DNA of 64,000 bases from Bosea beijingensis (GTDB lineage: Bacteria > Pseudomonadota > Alphaproteobacteria > Rhizobiales > Beijerinckiaceae). The position numbers and the translations under genes were made by a program. The stretch covers positions 2,824,782 through 2,888,781 of the forward strand of contig NZ_CP132359.1 in NCBI RefSeq assembly GCF_030758975.1. The letters are read 5' to 3'. Shown here in pieces: positions 1-8,990 of the stretch (the first letter of the stretch is position 1; each line of letters opens with the position of its first letter). A model generated the notes under the pieces. The model worked only from the letters and a program-made list of their open reading frames with translations, was not told the DNA's origin and searched no databases.

Positions 1-495
1 AAGGCCGACATTTGGCTTGATGATCGAGCCGACCATCGGGCCGGCGGCGACGCCCGTCAGGGCGCGCGTGCCCGCGATGCCCTGCTTCGGTAGCGGGAAG
101 CGGGTGCGGTAGCCGGCGGGCATGGCAATGTTTTCGAGGCGCAGCCCGGTCACCTCGCCGAGATCGAAGAGATTTCCGGCGACGATCGAAGCCAGCGTCG
201 AAATATTGGCCCCGACATTGGCGACAGGGAAGGAGATGGCGATCCGGGCGCGGCGCCATGGCCCCTGCACGCCCTTGCGGGCGAGCCATGCGTTCGGCAG
301 CGAAGGCTCGGCGGCGCTCTCCAGTTCCTCGATGCGGGTGACGACGGCGCGGGTGCGCGAGCGCAACTCGTCGGTCTCGCCGGCGACCCGCGTGAAGGTG
401 CCGCTCGATTGCTCACCCGCCATGACCTCGGCGACCTTCGCCGGATCGAGCGGGGTCTCGACGAGATAGGTCGCTTCAAAACGGTCGTCGGTCAT
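1..495 (-). CDS. RuBisCO-like protein, N-terminal part, cut by the window edge
   Basis: Reading the minus strand from an ATG at 495 gives an open frame of 165 codons that runs off the left edge. It starts MTDDRFEATYLVET, has the alpha/beta N-terminal domain of the RuBisCO large-chain superfamily (pattern LFDLGEVTGLRLENIAMP) and ends at GSIIKPNVGL, which matches the GTIIKPKLGL segment bearing the active-site lysine. Known RuBisCO-like proteins of this kind do not fix CO2; several act on sugar-acid phosphates, for example decarboxylases of apionate breakdown. The neighbours (VOC protein, TRAP transporter, LacI regulator) fit a sugar-acid pathway. The exact substrate cannot be read here, since the C-terminal barrel lies outside the window. 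Confidence 0.8.
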   Translation of the reverse strand, partial: MTDDRFEATYLVETPLDPAKVAEVMAGEQSSGTFTRVAGETDELRSRTRAVVTRIEELESAAEPSLPNAWLARKGVQGPWRRARIAISFPVANVGANISTLASIVAGNLFDLGEVTGLRLENIAMPAGYRTRFPLPKQGIAGTRALTGVAAGPMVGSIIKPNVGL

Positions 496-612
496 CGGCG
501 TGTCTTTCAGGACGTCGTGCTCCGGCTCAACCCGAGCATTTCAGGACCAGAGGCGCTGATATGTGAGATGGCCGGGTCAAACCCGACCAAAACGCGCTTC
601 ACCCCTGTGGCT

Positions 613-1167
613 TCAGCCGGCCGCGGCGGCGAGCTTGTTCAGGTCCGGGAAGGGCCGCACCGGGTCCTTGCCGTCCCAAGTCTCGGAAGCCTCGCGGATC
701 AGGCGGAACATCTCACCCTTGGGGCCGGCGACCTCGGAGAGCTCGATCACCGTGCCGGGGTGGTAGTGCGTGTCGAAATAGACGAAGCGCCCGCGCTCGC
801 CGACCTCGCCTGACATCACCGGCTTGAAGCCCTCAGTGACGAGCCGCTCCAGGTCGGCGTCGTAATCCGAGGTCCAGTAGGCGACATGCTGCAGGCCGGT
901 CAGCCCTGCATCGGTGAAGTCCTTGTACATGGACGGCACCGTGTTGCGGCACTGGATCAGTTCGATCTGGAGCGGGCCGGAATTGGCCAGCGCCACCGAA
1001 TTATGCGGCTCGTAGGCCTCGCCCTTGTAGCGGTAGTTCCGGATCGGAACCTTCGGGTTGTAGAAGAACGGCCCGACGCCCAGCACGCGGCTCCAGTAAT
1101 CCATCGCCGCCTCGATATCCGGGACGACATAGCCGGCCTGACGGATCTGGCCAAAGAAGCGGCTCAT
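613..1167 (-). CDS. VOC (glyoxalase/dioxygenase fold) family protein
   Basis: 184 residues. Two beta-alpha-beta-beta-beta modules typical of the vicinal oxygen chelate superfamily are visible: an N-terminal one opening GYVVPDIEAAMDYWSRVLGV and a second opening GLQHVAYWTSDYDADLERLV, ending with the acidic metal-ligand stretch HPGTVIELSE. It lies between the RuBisCO-like gene and the TRAP permease on the same strand, so it probably handles an intermediate of the imported substrate (isomerase, epimerase or lyase). Substrate not determinable from sequence. Confidence 0.8.
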   Translation of the reverse strand: MSRFFGQIRQAGYVVPDIEAAMDYWSRVLGVGPFFYNPKVPIRNYRYKGEAYEPHNSVALANSGPLQIELIQCRNTVPSMYKDFTDAGLTGLQHVAYWTSDYDADLERLVTEGFKPVMSGEVGERGRFVYFDTHYHPGTVIELSEVAGPKGEMFRLIREASETWDGKDPVRPFPDLNKLAAAAG

Positions 1168-1192
1168 GGGCGTTGCTTTCTGATTATCGGGA

Positions 1193-3070
1193 TCAAAGGA
1201 AGCCGATGGAGATCCACGGCACGGCAGCGACGACGAGAAGGCCGAGGAGCAGGGCGAGGATGTAGCCCCAGATGTATTTCAGGCCCTCGTCGGGGTTGAT
1301 CTTGCTGATCGCGCAAGCGCCGTAATAACCGACGCCGAAAGGCGGGGCGAAGAGCCCGATGCCCATCGCGAAGATCACGACCATCGCGTAATGGACCTCA
1401 TGCACGCCGACCTGCTTGGCGATCGGGAACACCAGCGGCCCGAAGAGCACGATGGCCGGGATGCCCTCGAGCACGCTGCCGAGGATCGTGAAGGCGACGA
1501 TCGAGATGCCGAGGAAGCCCCAGGTTCCGCCGGGCACGGCAGCCATCGCCTGCGCCAGGTCGCGCGAGAAGCCGGATTGCGTCAGACCCCAGGCCATGGC
1601 CGTGGCGCAGCCTATGATGAAGATGATCGCGCCGGTTAGCGAGGCCGTCTCGACCAGCATCTTCGGCAGGCGCCGCCAGTCGAACTGGCGATAGAGCAGG
1701 ATGCCGGCCAGCACCGCATAGGCGATGCCGATCGTCGAGACTTCCGTAGCGGTTGCCACACCCTCGACCACCGCGGCGCGGATGACGAAGGGAAGGGCGA
1801 TCGCTGGCGCCGCGATCAGTGCGAGCTTGCCGATCTCCCGCCGGGAGAAGCGCTTGACGTTGCTGAGGTCCTCGCCCCGGCAGCGCCACCAGACGACGAA
1901 ACAGAGCGCCACGCCCAGCACCACGGCCGGCAGCATGCCGCCGGTGAACAGCGCCGCAATCGAGACGCCCGTCACCGAGCCGATGGTGATCAGCACGATC
2001 GAGGGCGGGATTGTCTCGGTCTGCGCACCTGTCGCCGAGAGCAGGGCGACGAGGTCGCCGGGCTTGGCGCCGCGCTTCTGCATCTCCGGGAAGAGCACGG
2101 GCGCGATCGCGGCCATGTCGGCGATCTTCGAGCCCGAGATACCGGAGACCAGATACATCGCACCGACCAGCACATAGGACAGGCCGCCGCGGACATGGCC
2201 GAGAAGGCTCGCCAGGAACTGGATCATCGCCTTGGCCATGCCGGTCATCTCGATCAGCGCGCCGAGGAAGATGAAGAGCGGCACTGCGAGCAGGATGAGA
2301 TGGCTCATGCCTTCGTCGAGCCGCCCGACCATGACCAGCATCGGCGTCGAGGTGGTGCAGGCGAGATAGCCGAAGGTGGCGAGCGCGAAGGAGAAGGCGA
2401 TCGGCACGCCGGAGAAGACGTTGAGCGCGACGACGCCGACGAAGAAGACGATCAGGTTGAGCTTGCCGAGCGGCTTCAGCGCCGGGCCGACGAGCCAGAA
2501 CAGCAGCACGAACAGCGCGGTGAGCCCGATCGCGAGCAGGGCGGGTTTTAGCGACGAAAAGCGCAGCAGGCGGCAGCCGGCCGCAACCAGCATCAGCCCG
2601 ACGCCGACAGGGATCGCCGCCGCACGCCAGGCATTGCTGATCTCCAGCGCCGGCGTGACGATGAAGTTTTCTTCCTCCGCATATTCGACCGCATGCGGCA
2701 TGATCATAAGGAGGAAGGCGATGGAGGCCGTGATCGCGAGCGCTTCCAGGAGCGCCCGCGTCTGCGGTGAGACGCGGGAGACCAGGCCGGTCATCCGCAT
2801 ATGCTCGCCGCGCCGGAGCGCGACGACGGCGCCGAGCATCGAGAGCCAGAGGAACAGGATCGAGGCGAGCTCGTCCGACCACACCAGCGGCGCATGGAAG
2901 ACATAGCGCGCGGTCACGCCGGCCCCGAGGATGATGATCTCGACCAGCACCAGCACCGCCGCAATCGTCTCGACCAGGCCCCCGAGGGCGCGGTCGAGAT
3001 GGCCGGCGATGCGGCCAAGCCCGTTGGCGGGCATGGCTGCAGCGGGAATGGTCGCGCTATGGGCATCCAT
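1193..3070 (-). CDS. TRAP transporter, fused DctQ-DctM permease
   Basis: 625 residues from the ATG at 3070 (MDAHSAT). An open frame extends further upstream, but that stretch overlaps the binding-protein gene and is a shadow. The first ~180 residues form a four-helix DctQ module (conserved WSDELASILFLWLSMLGA); the rest is a 12-helix DctM module with GxSGSKIADMAAIAPVL-type and FAPPFGVGYYGAC segments. DctQ and DctM are usually separate genes; fusions are known in some proteobacteria. Works with the adjacent periplasmic binding protein in Na+-driven uptake of an organic acid, likely the substrate of the RuBisCO-like/VOC genes. The 53-bp gap to the DctP gene suggests one operon. Confidence 0.92.
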   Translation of the reverse strand: MDAHSATIPAAAMPANGLGRIAGHLDRALGGLVETIAAVLVLVEIIILGAGVTARYVFHAPLVWSDELASILFLWLSMLGAVVALRRGEHMRMTGLVSRVSPQTRALLEALAITASIAFLLMIMPHAVEYAEEENFIVTPALEISNAWRAAAIPVGVGLMLVAAGCRLLRFSSLKPALLAIGLTALFVLLFWLVGPALKPLGKLNLIVFFVGVVALNVFSGVPIAFSFALATFGYLACTTSTPMLVMVGRLDEGMSHLILLAVPLFIFLGALIEMTGMAKAMIQFLASLLGHVRGGLSYVLVGAMYLVSGISGSKIADMAAIAPVLFPEMQKRGAKPGDLVALLSATGAQTETIPPSIVLITIGSVTGVSIAALFTGGMLPAVVLGVALCFVVWWRCRGEDLSNVKRFSRREIGKLALIAAPAIALPFVIRAAVVEGVATATEVSTIGIAYAVLAGILLYRQFDWRRLPKMLVETASLTGAIIFIIGCATAMAWGLTQSGFSRDLAQAMAAVPGGTWGFLGISIVAFTILGSVLEGIPAIVLFGPLVFPIAKQVGVHEVHYAMVVIFAMGIGLFAPPFGVGYYGACAISKINPDEGLKYIWGYILALLLGLLVVAAVPWISIGFL

Positions 3071-3123
3071 CGGGGCGTTTCCTGTCTTATGCGTTGGGCG
3101 CCTTATAGGCCCGCCCGCATTCC

Positions 3124-4140
3124 TCAGGCCAGCTTGCCGACGGCGTCTTCGAGCAGGCTCCAGGCGTCCTTGCCGAAGCGCTCCTGCCACTCCTTGTAGA
3201 AGCCGGCCTCGCGCAGCTTGGCACGGAAGGAATCCGGGTCCGTCTTGTTGAAGGCGAGGCCCTTCGATTGCAGGTCGGCCTGAACGGTCTCGTTGAGCTT
3301 CTTGATGTCGCCGCGCTGGGCGACGCCGGCATCGTTGATCGCATTGGAGACGATCGACTGGATGTCGGGCGGCAGGCCGCGCCAGGCGCGCCCGTTGGCG
3401 ATGAACCAGAACCCGTCCCAGATATGGTTTGAGACGGCGCAGCTCTTCTGCACCTCGAAGAGCTTGGCGACCTGGATGATCGGCAGCGGGTTTTCCTGCG
3501 CGTCGACGACCTTGGTCTGCAGCGCGGTATAGACCTCCGAGAACTGCAGGCTCGCGGGCGCGGCATCGAGCGCCTTGAACATCGAGATCGAGAGCGGGCT
3601 GACCGGCACGCGGATCTTGAGGCCGGCCATTTCCTTCGCCGACTCGATCGCCTTGCCCGAGGTGGTCATCTGGCGGAAGCCATTGTCCCACATCTTCTCG
3701 AAGGCAAAGAGGTTAACCTTCGAGATGGCCTCGCGGACATGCGCGCCGAGCTTGCCGTCCATCGCCTTCCAGACCTGATCGTAATCGGCGAAGGCGAAGC
3801 CGACCGCATTGATCGCGGCGACCGGAACCAGCGTCGCGATCACCAGCGCAGACGGCGTGAAGAAGGTGATGCCGCCGTTGCGGACCTGGCTCAGCATGTC
3901 GGTATCGCCGCCGAGCTGGTTATTCGGGAAGATCTTGATCTCGACCCTCCCGTTCGTCTCCTTCGCCACGCGCTCGGCCGCTTCCTGGGCGCGGATGTTG
4001 AGCGGATGGCTCAGTGGCAGGTTGTTGCCGTATTTGAGCTCGATCTCGGCCGCACGCGCGACCATGGGCGCGCCGATAACGGGCAATGCTGATGCGGCGG
4101 CAAAGCTGCGCAGGATCGTGCGGCGTGTGAGAACACTCAT
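3124..4140 (-). CDS. TRAP transporter periplasmic binding protein (DctP family)
   Basis: 338 residues from the ATG at 4140. A twin-arginine-like export signal is present (RRTILRSFAAASALPVIG then ARA), followed by the mature start EIELKYGNNLPLSHPLN. DctP hallmarks include NNQLGGDTDMLSQVRNGGI and KVVDAQENPLPII; the conserved carboxylate-binding arginine is likely in LKIRVP. The start with good upstream GGGAGGGA (Shine-Dalgarno, about 4140-4150) is preferred over an earlier in-frame ATG at 4209, which lies in the divergent promoter region. First gene of the minus-strand operon and expected to be its most expressed product. Confidence 0.93.
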   Translation of the reverse strand: MSVLTRRTILRSFAAASALPVIGAPMVARAAEIELKYGNNLPLSHPLNIRAQEAAERVAKETNGRVEIKIFPNNQLGGDTDMLSQVRNGGITFFTPSALVIATLVPVAAINAVGFAFADYDQVWKAMDGKLGAHVREAISKVNLFAFEKMWDNGFRQMTTSGKAIESAKEMAGLKIRVPVSPLSISMFKALDAAPASLQFSEVYTALQTKVVDAQENPLPIIQVAKLFEVQKSCAVSNHIWDGFWFIANGRAWRGLPPDIQSIVSNAINDAGVAQRGDIKKLNETVQADLQSKGLAFNKTDPDSFRAKLREAGFYKEWQERFGKDAWSLLEDAVGKLA

Positions 4141-4247
4141 GATTCCCTCCCTGGGAAGCTGGGATCGATTGATCTCTCTTGGTCTTGTTGCGCCGACGAT
4201 AGAAACCACGGATGATGGCCGTCAAACTCAATATTTGATGGCTTTTG
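4141..4247. promoter_or_regulatory. Divergent promoter/operator region between TRAP operon and LacI regulator
   Basis: 107 bp separates the two start codons. It contains widely spaced inverted copies AGAAACC (near 4201) and GGTTTCT (near 4250) and an imperfect palindrome TCAAAN7TTTGA around 4222-4238. These are plausible operator half-sites for the adjacent LacI protein. No experimental or consensus match is claimed. Confidence 0.45.
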
Positions 4248-5336
4248 ATGGTTTCTGATCAGACCTTTCCGGCGGCTGAGCTGAGTGTGGAGCGCGGCGA
4301 GCAGTCCCGTCGTCGTGAGCTTGCGACGGTTACGGACGTCGCTCGCCTCGCCGGAGTCTCGACCGCCACCGTAGACAGGGTGCTAAACCGCAGACCGGGT
4401 GTCCGGCAGGTAACGGCCGAGCATGTGATGAAGGCGGCGGCCGAACTCGGCTATGTACTCGACGCCGCCTTGCCGGTCGGGGCGCTCAGGCCTCTGCGCC
4501 TCGTCTTCCTGCTGCCCTCGGGCAACAATCGCTTTCTGACGCGTCTGGGCCGGCTGGTCATCGATTCACAGGAACGCTTCGCCTCTTTCAATATGCGGGC
4601 AAGGGTCGACCATATCGACAGCTTCAAGCCTGAACTGCTCGCGCAGCACCTGCGGCATGTCGGGCGGGATGTCGAAGGGGTCGCCTTCATGGCGCTGGAG
4701 CACCCGACGGTTCGCGAGGCGGTGGATTGGCTGGCCGGGCGCGGCATTCCCGCCGTCACGCTGATCTCGGATATCGCCAACACCAAGCGCGTCGCCTATG
4801 TCGGTCTCGACAACCGCGCTGCCGGCCGAACCGCCGGGCAACTCATGGCCCGCTTTATCGGGCAAAAGCCGGCCAAGGTCGGCATGATCGCGGGCAGCCT
4901 GAGTTACCGCGCCCATGAGGAGCGCGAGATGGGTTTCCTTCACCTCTTCCACGAGCTCCACCCGGGGATCGAAGTGGTCGGTCTGCGCGAAGGTCATGAC
5001 GAGGAAGCGCGCAATTATCGGCAAACCAAAATGCTCTTAGCGAAGCACCCCGATCTCGCCGGGATCTACAATATCGGAGGAGGCCCGGAGGGTATCGCGC
5101 GGGCGCTGAAAGAGGCGGGGCGGCAGGGCGAGGTCGTTTTCATCGGCCATGGGCTGACGCCGGAAACACGTGCGCTGCTCATCGACGGCATCATGGATGC
5201 GGTGATCAATCAGGATCCGCAGGCTGCGCTGATGGATTGCGTTGCCATCTTCGCCAATATCAGGGCGGGCCGCCAGCCCAGCGAGGGCACGGCAAGGCCG
5301 AACATCGAGATCGTGTTGCGGGAGAATTTGCCATGA
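4248..5336 (+). CDS. LacI-family transcriptional regulator
   Basis: 362 residues from the ATG at 4248 (a TTG directly before it is also in frame). The N-terminal helix-turn-helix is clear: TVTDVARLAGVSTATVDRVLNRRPGV followed by a hinge helix, about residues 28-70. A periplasmic-binding-protein-like sensor domain of the RbsB/sugar type follows (IAGSLSYRAHEEREMGF, GIYNIGGGPEGIARAL, AVINQDPQAAL). It is transcribed away from the TRAP/RuBisCO-like operon and most likely represses or induces that operon in response to its sugar-acid substrate. The N-terminal tail of about 27 residues before the HTH is somewhat long. Confidence 0.93.
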   Translation: MVSDQTFPAAELSVERGEQSRRRELATVTDVARLAGVSTATVDRVLNRRPGVRQVTAEHVMKAAAELGYVLDAALPVGALRPLRLVFLLPSGNNRFLTRLGRLVIDSQERFASFNMRARVDHIDSFKPELLAQHLRHVGRDVEGVAFMALEHPTVREAVDWLAGRGIPAVTLISDIANTKRVAYVGLDNRAAGRTAGQLMARFIGQKPAKVGMIAGSLSYRAHEEREMGFLHLFHELHPGIEVVGLREGHDEEARNYRQTKMLLAKHPDLAGIYNIGGGPEGIARALKEAGRQGEVVFIGHGLTPETRALLIDGIMDAVINQDPQAALMDCVAIFANIRAGRQPSEGTARPNIEIVLRENLP

Positions 5337-5689
5337 CGCCAGGCCATGCGCTGGCGGCTCGTCGCTTCTTGTTGAAAGACTTCAATGCAGCCAGTCCGAT
5401 GGGCCGTTCCTGCGCGACAGACGTAGTGTGCCAGACCGTCCCTTCACGGTGCCACGACGCGGGCGATTTTAGGTCTGCTTCTCGGCGGCCCTCTTGCGCC
5501 TGCTCATGGCGCCCAGCGTCCCCACTCGTGTTACGCGAGTTTCCGACTCGAATGACATTAGTTTTTACAAAAAATCGCAACCCCGCGCCTAACTTTCATC
5601 GCCAGCCAAGCTAGTCTGGTCAAGGAAGGGAGACTCTTGACACGCGCCAAGTCCAAAATTTATAAAATATGAAAAATGGAGACCCCCAG
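5337..5689. other. Intergenic region upstream of the enolase-superfamily operon
   Basis: 353 bp without a convincing gene. The last 150 bp are AT-rich relative to the surroundings (TTTTTACAAAAAATCG near 5562-5577, TTTATAAAATATGAAAAATGG near 5658), as expected for a promoter and leader of the following operon. The short frames here have no coding character. Confidence 0.5.
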
Positions 5690-6874
5690 ATGAGGCTGGC
5701 TGGAATTCGCATCCACGTGCTGCATGCGTCGTTTGCCGCCATCTATGGCGGCATCGAGCATGTGCCGCCGAGCCTGCGGCGGCCGGCCGCCCATTTCCAG
5801 CGCATCGAACGCAGCGGCCAGTACTCGACGCTGATCGAAGCGGTCGGCGAGAACGGCGAGAGCGGCTGGGGCGAGGCTTTCGGCTTGCCGCATCCCGGCA
5901 TGGCCTCTTCGCTGATCGAGGCGGTGATCGCGCCGGCCCTTGCCGGCATCGAGTTCGACGAGCCGGCGGCCGCACTGCACGACCTCAAGACCTATTTCTT
6001 CGCGCTCGGCCAGACGCGCGGTCCCGCCATGGAAGCGTTGAGCGGGGTTGATATCGCGCTCTGGGACCTCAAGGCACGCGCTGCCGGCCGCCCCCTGTGC
6101 CGACTGCTTGGAGCCGAGCCCGGCCCGGTCACCGCCTATGTCGGCTCGGTGCCCTTCTTGCCGAATCCGGGCGAATCCGCCGAACGGGCGGCTGCCTTCG
6201 CCGAACAGGGCTTCGATGGCGTCAAGCTCAAGGTCGGCCGTGGCGCGCAGACCGATGCGGCACATGTCGCCGCGCTGCGGCAGGCGCTCGGCGGCGACAT
6301 GCCGATCATGCTGGACGCCAACGCGGCGTACGATGTCGACGAGGCCATCGCGGTCGCACGCGCGGTCGCGCCGCATGGCGTGGCATGGCTGGAGGAGCCG
6401 ATCGCGCCCGATGACCCGCATGCGCTGGCCAGGGTGCGCAAGGCCTCGCCGGTGCCGATCGCGGCCGGCGAGAACGAGTTCGACATTACCCAGTTCACCC
6501 GCTTCGTCGAGGCTGGCGCCCTCGATATCGTGCAACCCAACATCACGCGGGCCGGCGGCATCACCGGCATGCTGGCGGTCGATGCGCTGTGTACGAAGCA
6601 CGGGCTCGCACTGGCGCCGCACGGTGTCGGTTCCGCCATCGGCGTCTCGGCGGCGTTGCATGCCTGCCGCGCTGCCAAAAGCTTCACGCGGTATGAGGCG
6701 AACCGCTTGCTCAACCCGCTGCGGGACGAGCTGACGCAGGAGCCGCTGCGCTATGCGGACGGGGTCTTCACGGCGCTGGATCTGCCGGGCCACGGTGCCG
6801 TTCCGAAACGCGACCAGCTCGAAGCTTATGCGCTCGGCCCGGCTTCAGGGGGAGCGCGCCATGCAGCCGAGTGA
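5690..6874 (+). CDS. Enolase-superfamily protein (mandelate racemase/muconate lactonizing type)
   Basis: 394 residues from the ATG at 5690, which has TGGAGA upstream; an in-frame ATG at 5669 lacks a ribosome site. The capping domain is followed by a TIM barrel with the expected catalytic pieces in order: VKLKVG (KxK-type lysine), MLDANAAY (metal Asp), WLEEPI (metal Glu), AAGENE (third metal Glu) and APHGVGSAIG (His). The family dehydrates or isomerises sugar acids or cycloisomerises muconates. The clustered sugar ABC transporter, SDR and GMC oxidoreductase suggest a sugar-acid dehydratase. The stop overlaps the following gntR start by 14 bp. Confidence 0.9.
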   Translation: MRLAGIRIHVLHASFAAIYGGIEHVPPSLRRPAAHFQRIERSGQYSTLIEAVGENGESGWGEAFGLPHPGMASSLIEAVIAPALAGIEFDEPAAALHDLKTYFFALGQTRGPAMEALSGVDIALWDLKARAAGRPLCRLLGAEPGPVTAYVGSVPFLPNPGESAERAAAFAEQGFDGVKLKVGRGAQTDAAHVAALRQALGGDMPIMLDANAAYDVDEAIAVARAVAPHGVAWLEEPIAPDDPHALARVRKASPVPIAAGENEFDITQFTRFVEAGALDIVQPNITRAGGITGMLAVDALCTKHGLALAPHGVGSAIGVSAALHACRAAKSFTRYEANRLLNPLRDELTQEPLRYADGVFTALDLPGHGAVPKRDQLEAYALGPASGGARHAAE

Positions 6875-7595
6875 CAGCAACGTCTTCCTCGTCGATCCGC
6901 CGGAAGGCCCGGGCGAAACCGTCGCCGATGGCATCTATCGTCGCTTGATCGAGGCCATCCTGTTCGGCGATCTCGCCGCCAGTCGCCGGTTGATCCTGCA
7001 GGAGCTGGCCGATCGCTTCGAGGTCAGCCTGACGCCGGTGCGCGAGGCCCTGCAGCGGCTTGCAGCCGAGGGCTTCATCGAGGCGACGCCAAGGCGCGGC
7101 TACCGCATCCGCACGCCCTCGCCGCGGCATGTCGCCGAACTTTGGCAGGTTCGGCTCGGGCTCGAACTCAACGCGGGAGAGCTTGCGATCGCGGCGGTGA
7201 TGCGGGGCGAAGCTGGCCCGTTCCTGCGTCGGCTCGAGGAGATCCAGCGCGCGCTCGATGCGCCGGGCGACCTGACGCATCGCCGGCATATCGAACTCAA
7301 CGCCCTGTTTCATCAGACGCTGGTCGAGGCCTCCGGTAATCGCCTGCTCGCCACGATCTATCATGGCATCCAGATGCAGCTTCTCGGCGCCTGGGTGCAG
7401 CGCGGACTGGATGGCTGGCGGGCTCGCCTCGCCAGCGAGAGCGCCGAGCACACCGCCATCATCAATGCCCTGATCGGGCGCGACGCCACGGCGCTCGCCA
7501 CCGCGATCAGGCTCCATCTCGGCCGCTCGCTGGACGGGGCGCTGCGCGATATCGCGGCCCAGGGCGAAGCGATCGCCGAAACGGACAAATCATAA
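6861..7595 (+). CDS. GntR-family regulator (FCD-type effector domain)
   Basis: 244 residues from the ATG at 6861, overlapping the end of the upstream gene. The winged HTH is at about residues 20-85: VADGIYRRLIEAILFGDL, RFEVSLTPVREALQRLAAEGFIE, PRRGYRI. The helical C-terminal FCD domain carries metal-binding histidines (HIELNALFHQTLVEASGN and later AEHTAIINAL, HLGRSL). Its position inside the catabolic operon suggests local, ligand-responsive control of that operon. Confidence 0.93.
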   Translation: MQPSDSNVFLVDPPEGPGETVADGIYRRLIEAILFGDLAASRRLILQELADRFEVSLTPVREALQRLAAEGFIEATPRRGYRIRTPSPRHVAELWQVRLGLELNAGELAIAAVMRGEAGPFLRRLEEIQRALDAPGDLTHRRHIELNALFHQTLVEASGNRLLATIYHGIQMQLLGAWVQRGLDGWRARLASESAEHTAIINALIGRDATALATAIRLHLGRSLDGALRDIAAQGEAIAETDKS

Positions 7596-7618
7596 GAACC
7601 AAACAGGGGAGAACGACC

Positions 7619-8926
7619 ATGGTAAGCCGTTGGACGAGGCGCATGACGCTGCTCGGAGGCCTTGCGCTGGCCTCGCTCACTGCCGGCATCGCCAGCGCAC
7701 AGGCGCAGACGATCCGGATGTGGACCTTCCTGAACCCGACCGGCAATGCGCCCCGCGAAAAGGCACTGGCCGAGATCATCACGGCGTTCGAGGCGGCCAA
7801 TCCCGGCGCCAAGGTCGTGGTCGAGACGCAGGTCTGGGACCAGATGACGCCGAAATTCATGGCGGCTGCGCAGCAGGGCACGGCACCGGACATCGTCTGG
7901 GTGATCACCGACCTGCTCGGCGAGGCGATCAAGTCCGGCGCGCTCGCCGATCTCAAGTCGGTCTTCGTCGACAAATGGTCGTCCGACCAGCTCAAGGACA
8001 ATGCCGGGCCCTATTGGGACCTCTGCAATGTCGGCGGCAAGCAGTACTGCCTCTTCACCTCGCGCAACTATATCGGCCTGTTCTACCGCCGCGACCTGTT
8101 CAAGGAAGCCGGCATCGACGCCGCCAGCCTGACGACATGGCCGGCCTTCACTGAGGCGGCCAAGAAGCTGACCGTCAAGGATTCCAGCGGTGCGGTCACC
8201 CGCTATGGCTTCGGCCAGGGCTGGAGCGAGAGCCAGCCCGATCCGCAGATCGTCACCTCCTATCTCCTGGCCAAGCAGGGCACGCTCTTCGACGAGAAGG
8301 GACGCGCCCGCTTCGCGACGCCTGCCGGCATCGAGGGGCTGACGATCCAGACCGATCTCGTGACGAAGCAGGAAGCCTCGTCGAAGCAGGCGACGACCTG
8401 GACCAGCGACGACGTCTATGAACAGTTCAGCGCCGGCCGGGCCGCGATGATCACCGGTGCGAGCGTCCGCTTCTCGACGCTTCAGGCCCGCATGGGTGCC
8501 GACAAGATCGGCTTCATGCTGGTCCCTGGCGTCGACGGCAAGCCGCACTCGCCCGCCGTCATGGCCGGCTGGGCGGTCGCCGCCTGGTCGAAGGGCAAGA
8601 ATCTCGATCTGGCCGGCAAGTTCATGGATTTCATGAACGGACCGCAGGCCGACAAGCTCTGGGTCGAGAAGGGCGGCCAGACGCCGGCGCTGGCCTCGAC
8701 ACCGAAGGCGCTCGCGAGCTTCTTCGCCGATCCGGCCAACGAGTACCTCGCCATCGCCGGCAAGGGCTCCGCGAGCGCGGGCTGGCTGGCGCCGATCGAT
8801 TTCGGCGTCGGCGGCTATCGCCAGGCGCTGAACAAGGCGGCGCAGGAGGTCGTGACCAACGGCGCGACGCCGCAGGCCGCGCTGGAGCGCGCCGAGCGCG
8901 ACTTCAACCGCCGCAACGGCCGCTAG
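7619..8926 (+). CDS. Sugar ABC transporter periplasmic binding protein (family 1)
   Basis: 435 residues with a Sec-type signal (MTLLGGLALASLTAGIASAQA) and a mature start TIRMWTFLNPTGNAPREKAL. The fold marks of extracellular solute-binding family 1 are present (AEIITAFEAANPGAKVVVE, GTAPDIVWV, YEQFSAGRAAMITG, GWAVAAWSKGKN). It is the capture component for the two permeases downstream. RBS GGGGAGAAC lies 5' of the ATG. A stem-loop follows the stop, which often raises binding-protein levels over those of the permeases. Confidence 0.93.
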   Translation: MVSRWTRRMTLLGGLALASLTAGIASAQAQTIRMWTFLNPTGNAPREKALAEIITAFEAANPGAKVVVETQVWDQMTPKFMAAAQQGTAPDIVWVITDLLGEAIKSGALADLKSVFVDKWSSDQLKDNAGPYWDLCNVGGKQYCLFTSRNYIGLFYRRDLFKEAGIDAASLTTWPAFTEAAKKLTVKDSSGAVTRYGFGQGWSESQPDPQIVTSYLLAKQGTLFDEKGRARFATPAGIEGLTIQTDLVTKQEASSKQATTWTSDDVYEQFSAGRAAMITGASVRFSTLQARMGADKIGFMLVPGVDGKPHSPAVMAGWAVAAWSKGKNLDLAGKFMDFMNGPQADKLWVEKGGQTPALASTPKALASFFADPANEYLAIAGKGSASAGWLAPIDFGVGGYRQALNKAAQEVVTNGATPQAALERAERDFNRRNGR

Positions 8927-8939
8927 CCGGCTGCTCGGG

Positions 8940-8955
8940 GGCGGCGCAGGCCGCC
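8940..8955 (+). promoter_or_regulatory. Intergenic stem-loop between binding protein and permease
   Basis: GGCGGC-GCAG-GCCGCC forms a strong 6-bp stem with a 4-base loop, flanked by G/C runs, 14 bp after the binding-protein stop. No T run follows, so it is more likely an mRNA-stabilising or attenuating hairpin within the operon than a full terminator. Confidence 0.5.
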
Positions 8956-8990
8956 GCTCCCGCAGGCTCGTATCAACCGACCGGGGCGAG

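Noticed and set aside
5660..6793. 377-codon minus-strand frame opposite the enolase-superfamily gene
   Set aside because: Shadow frame. Catalytic motifs of the enolase superfamily on the plus strand are unmistakable.
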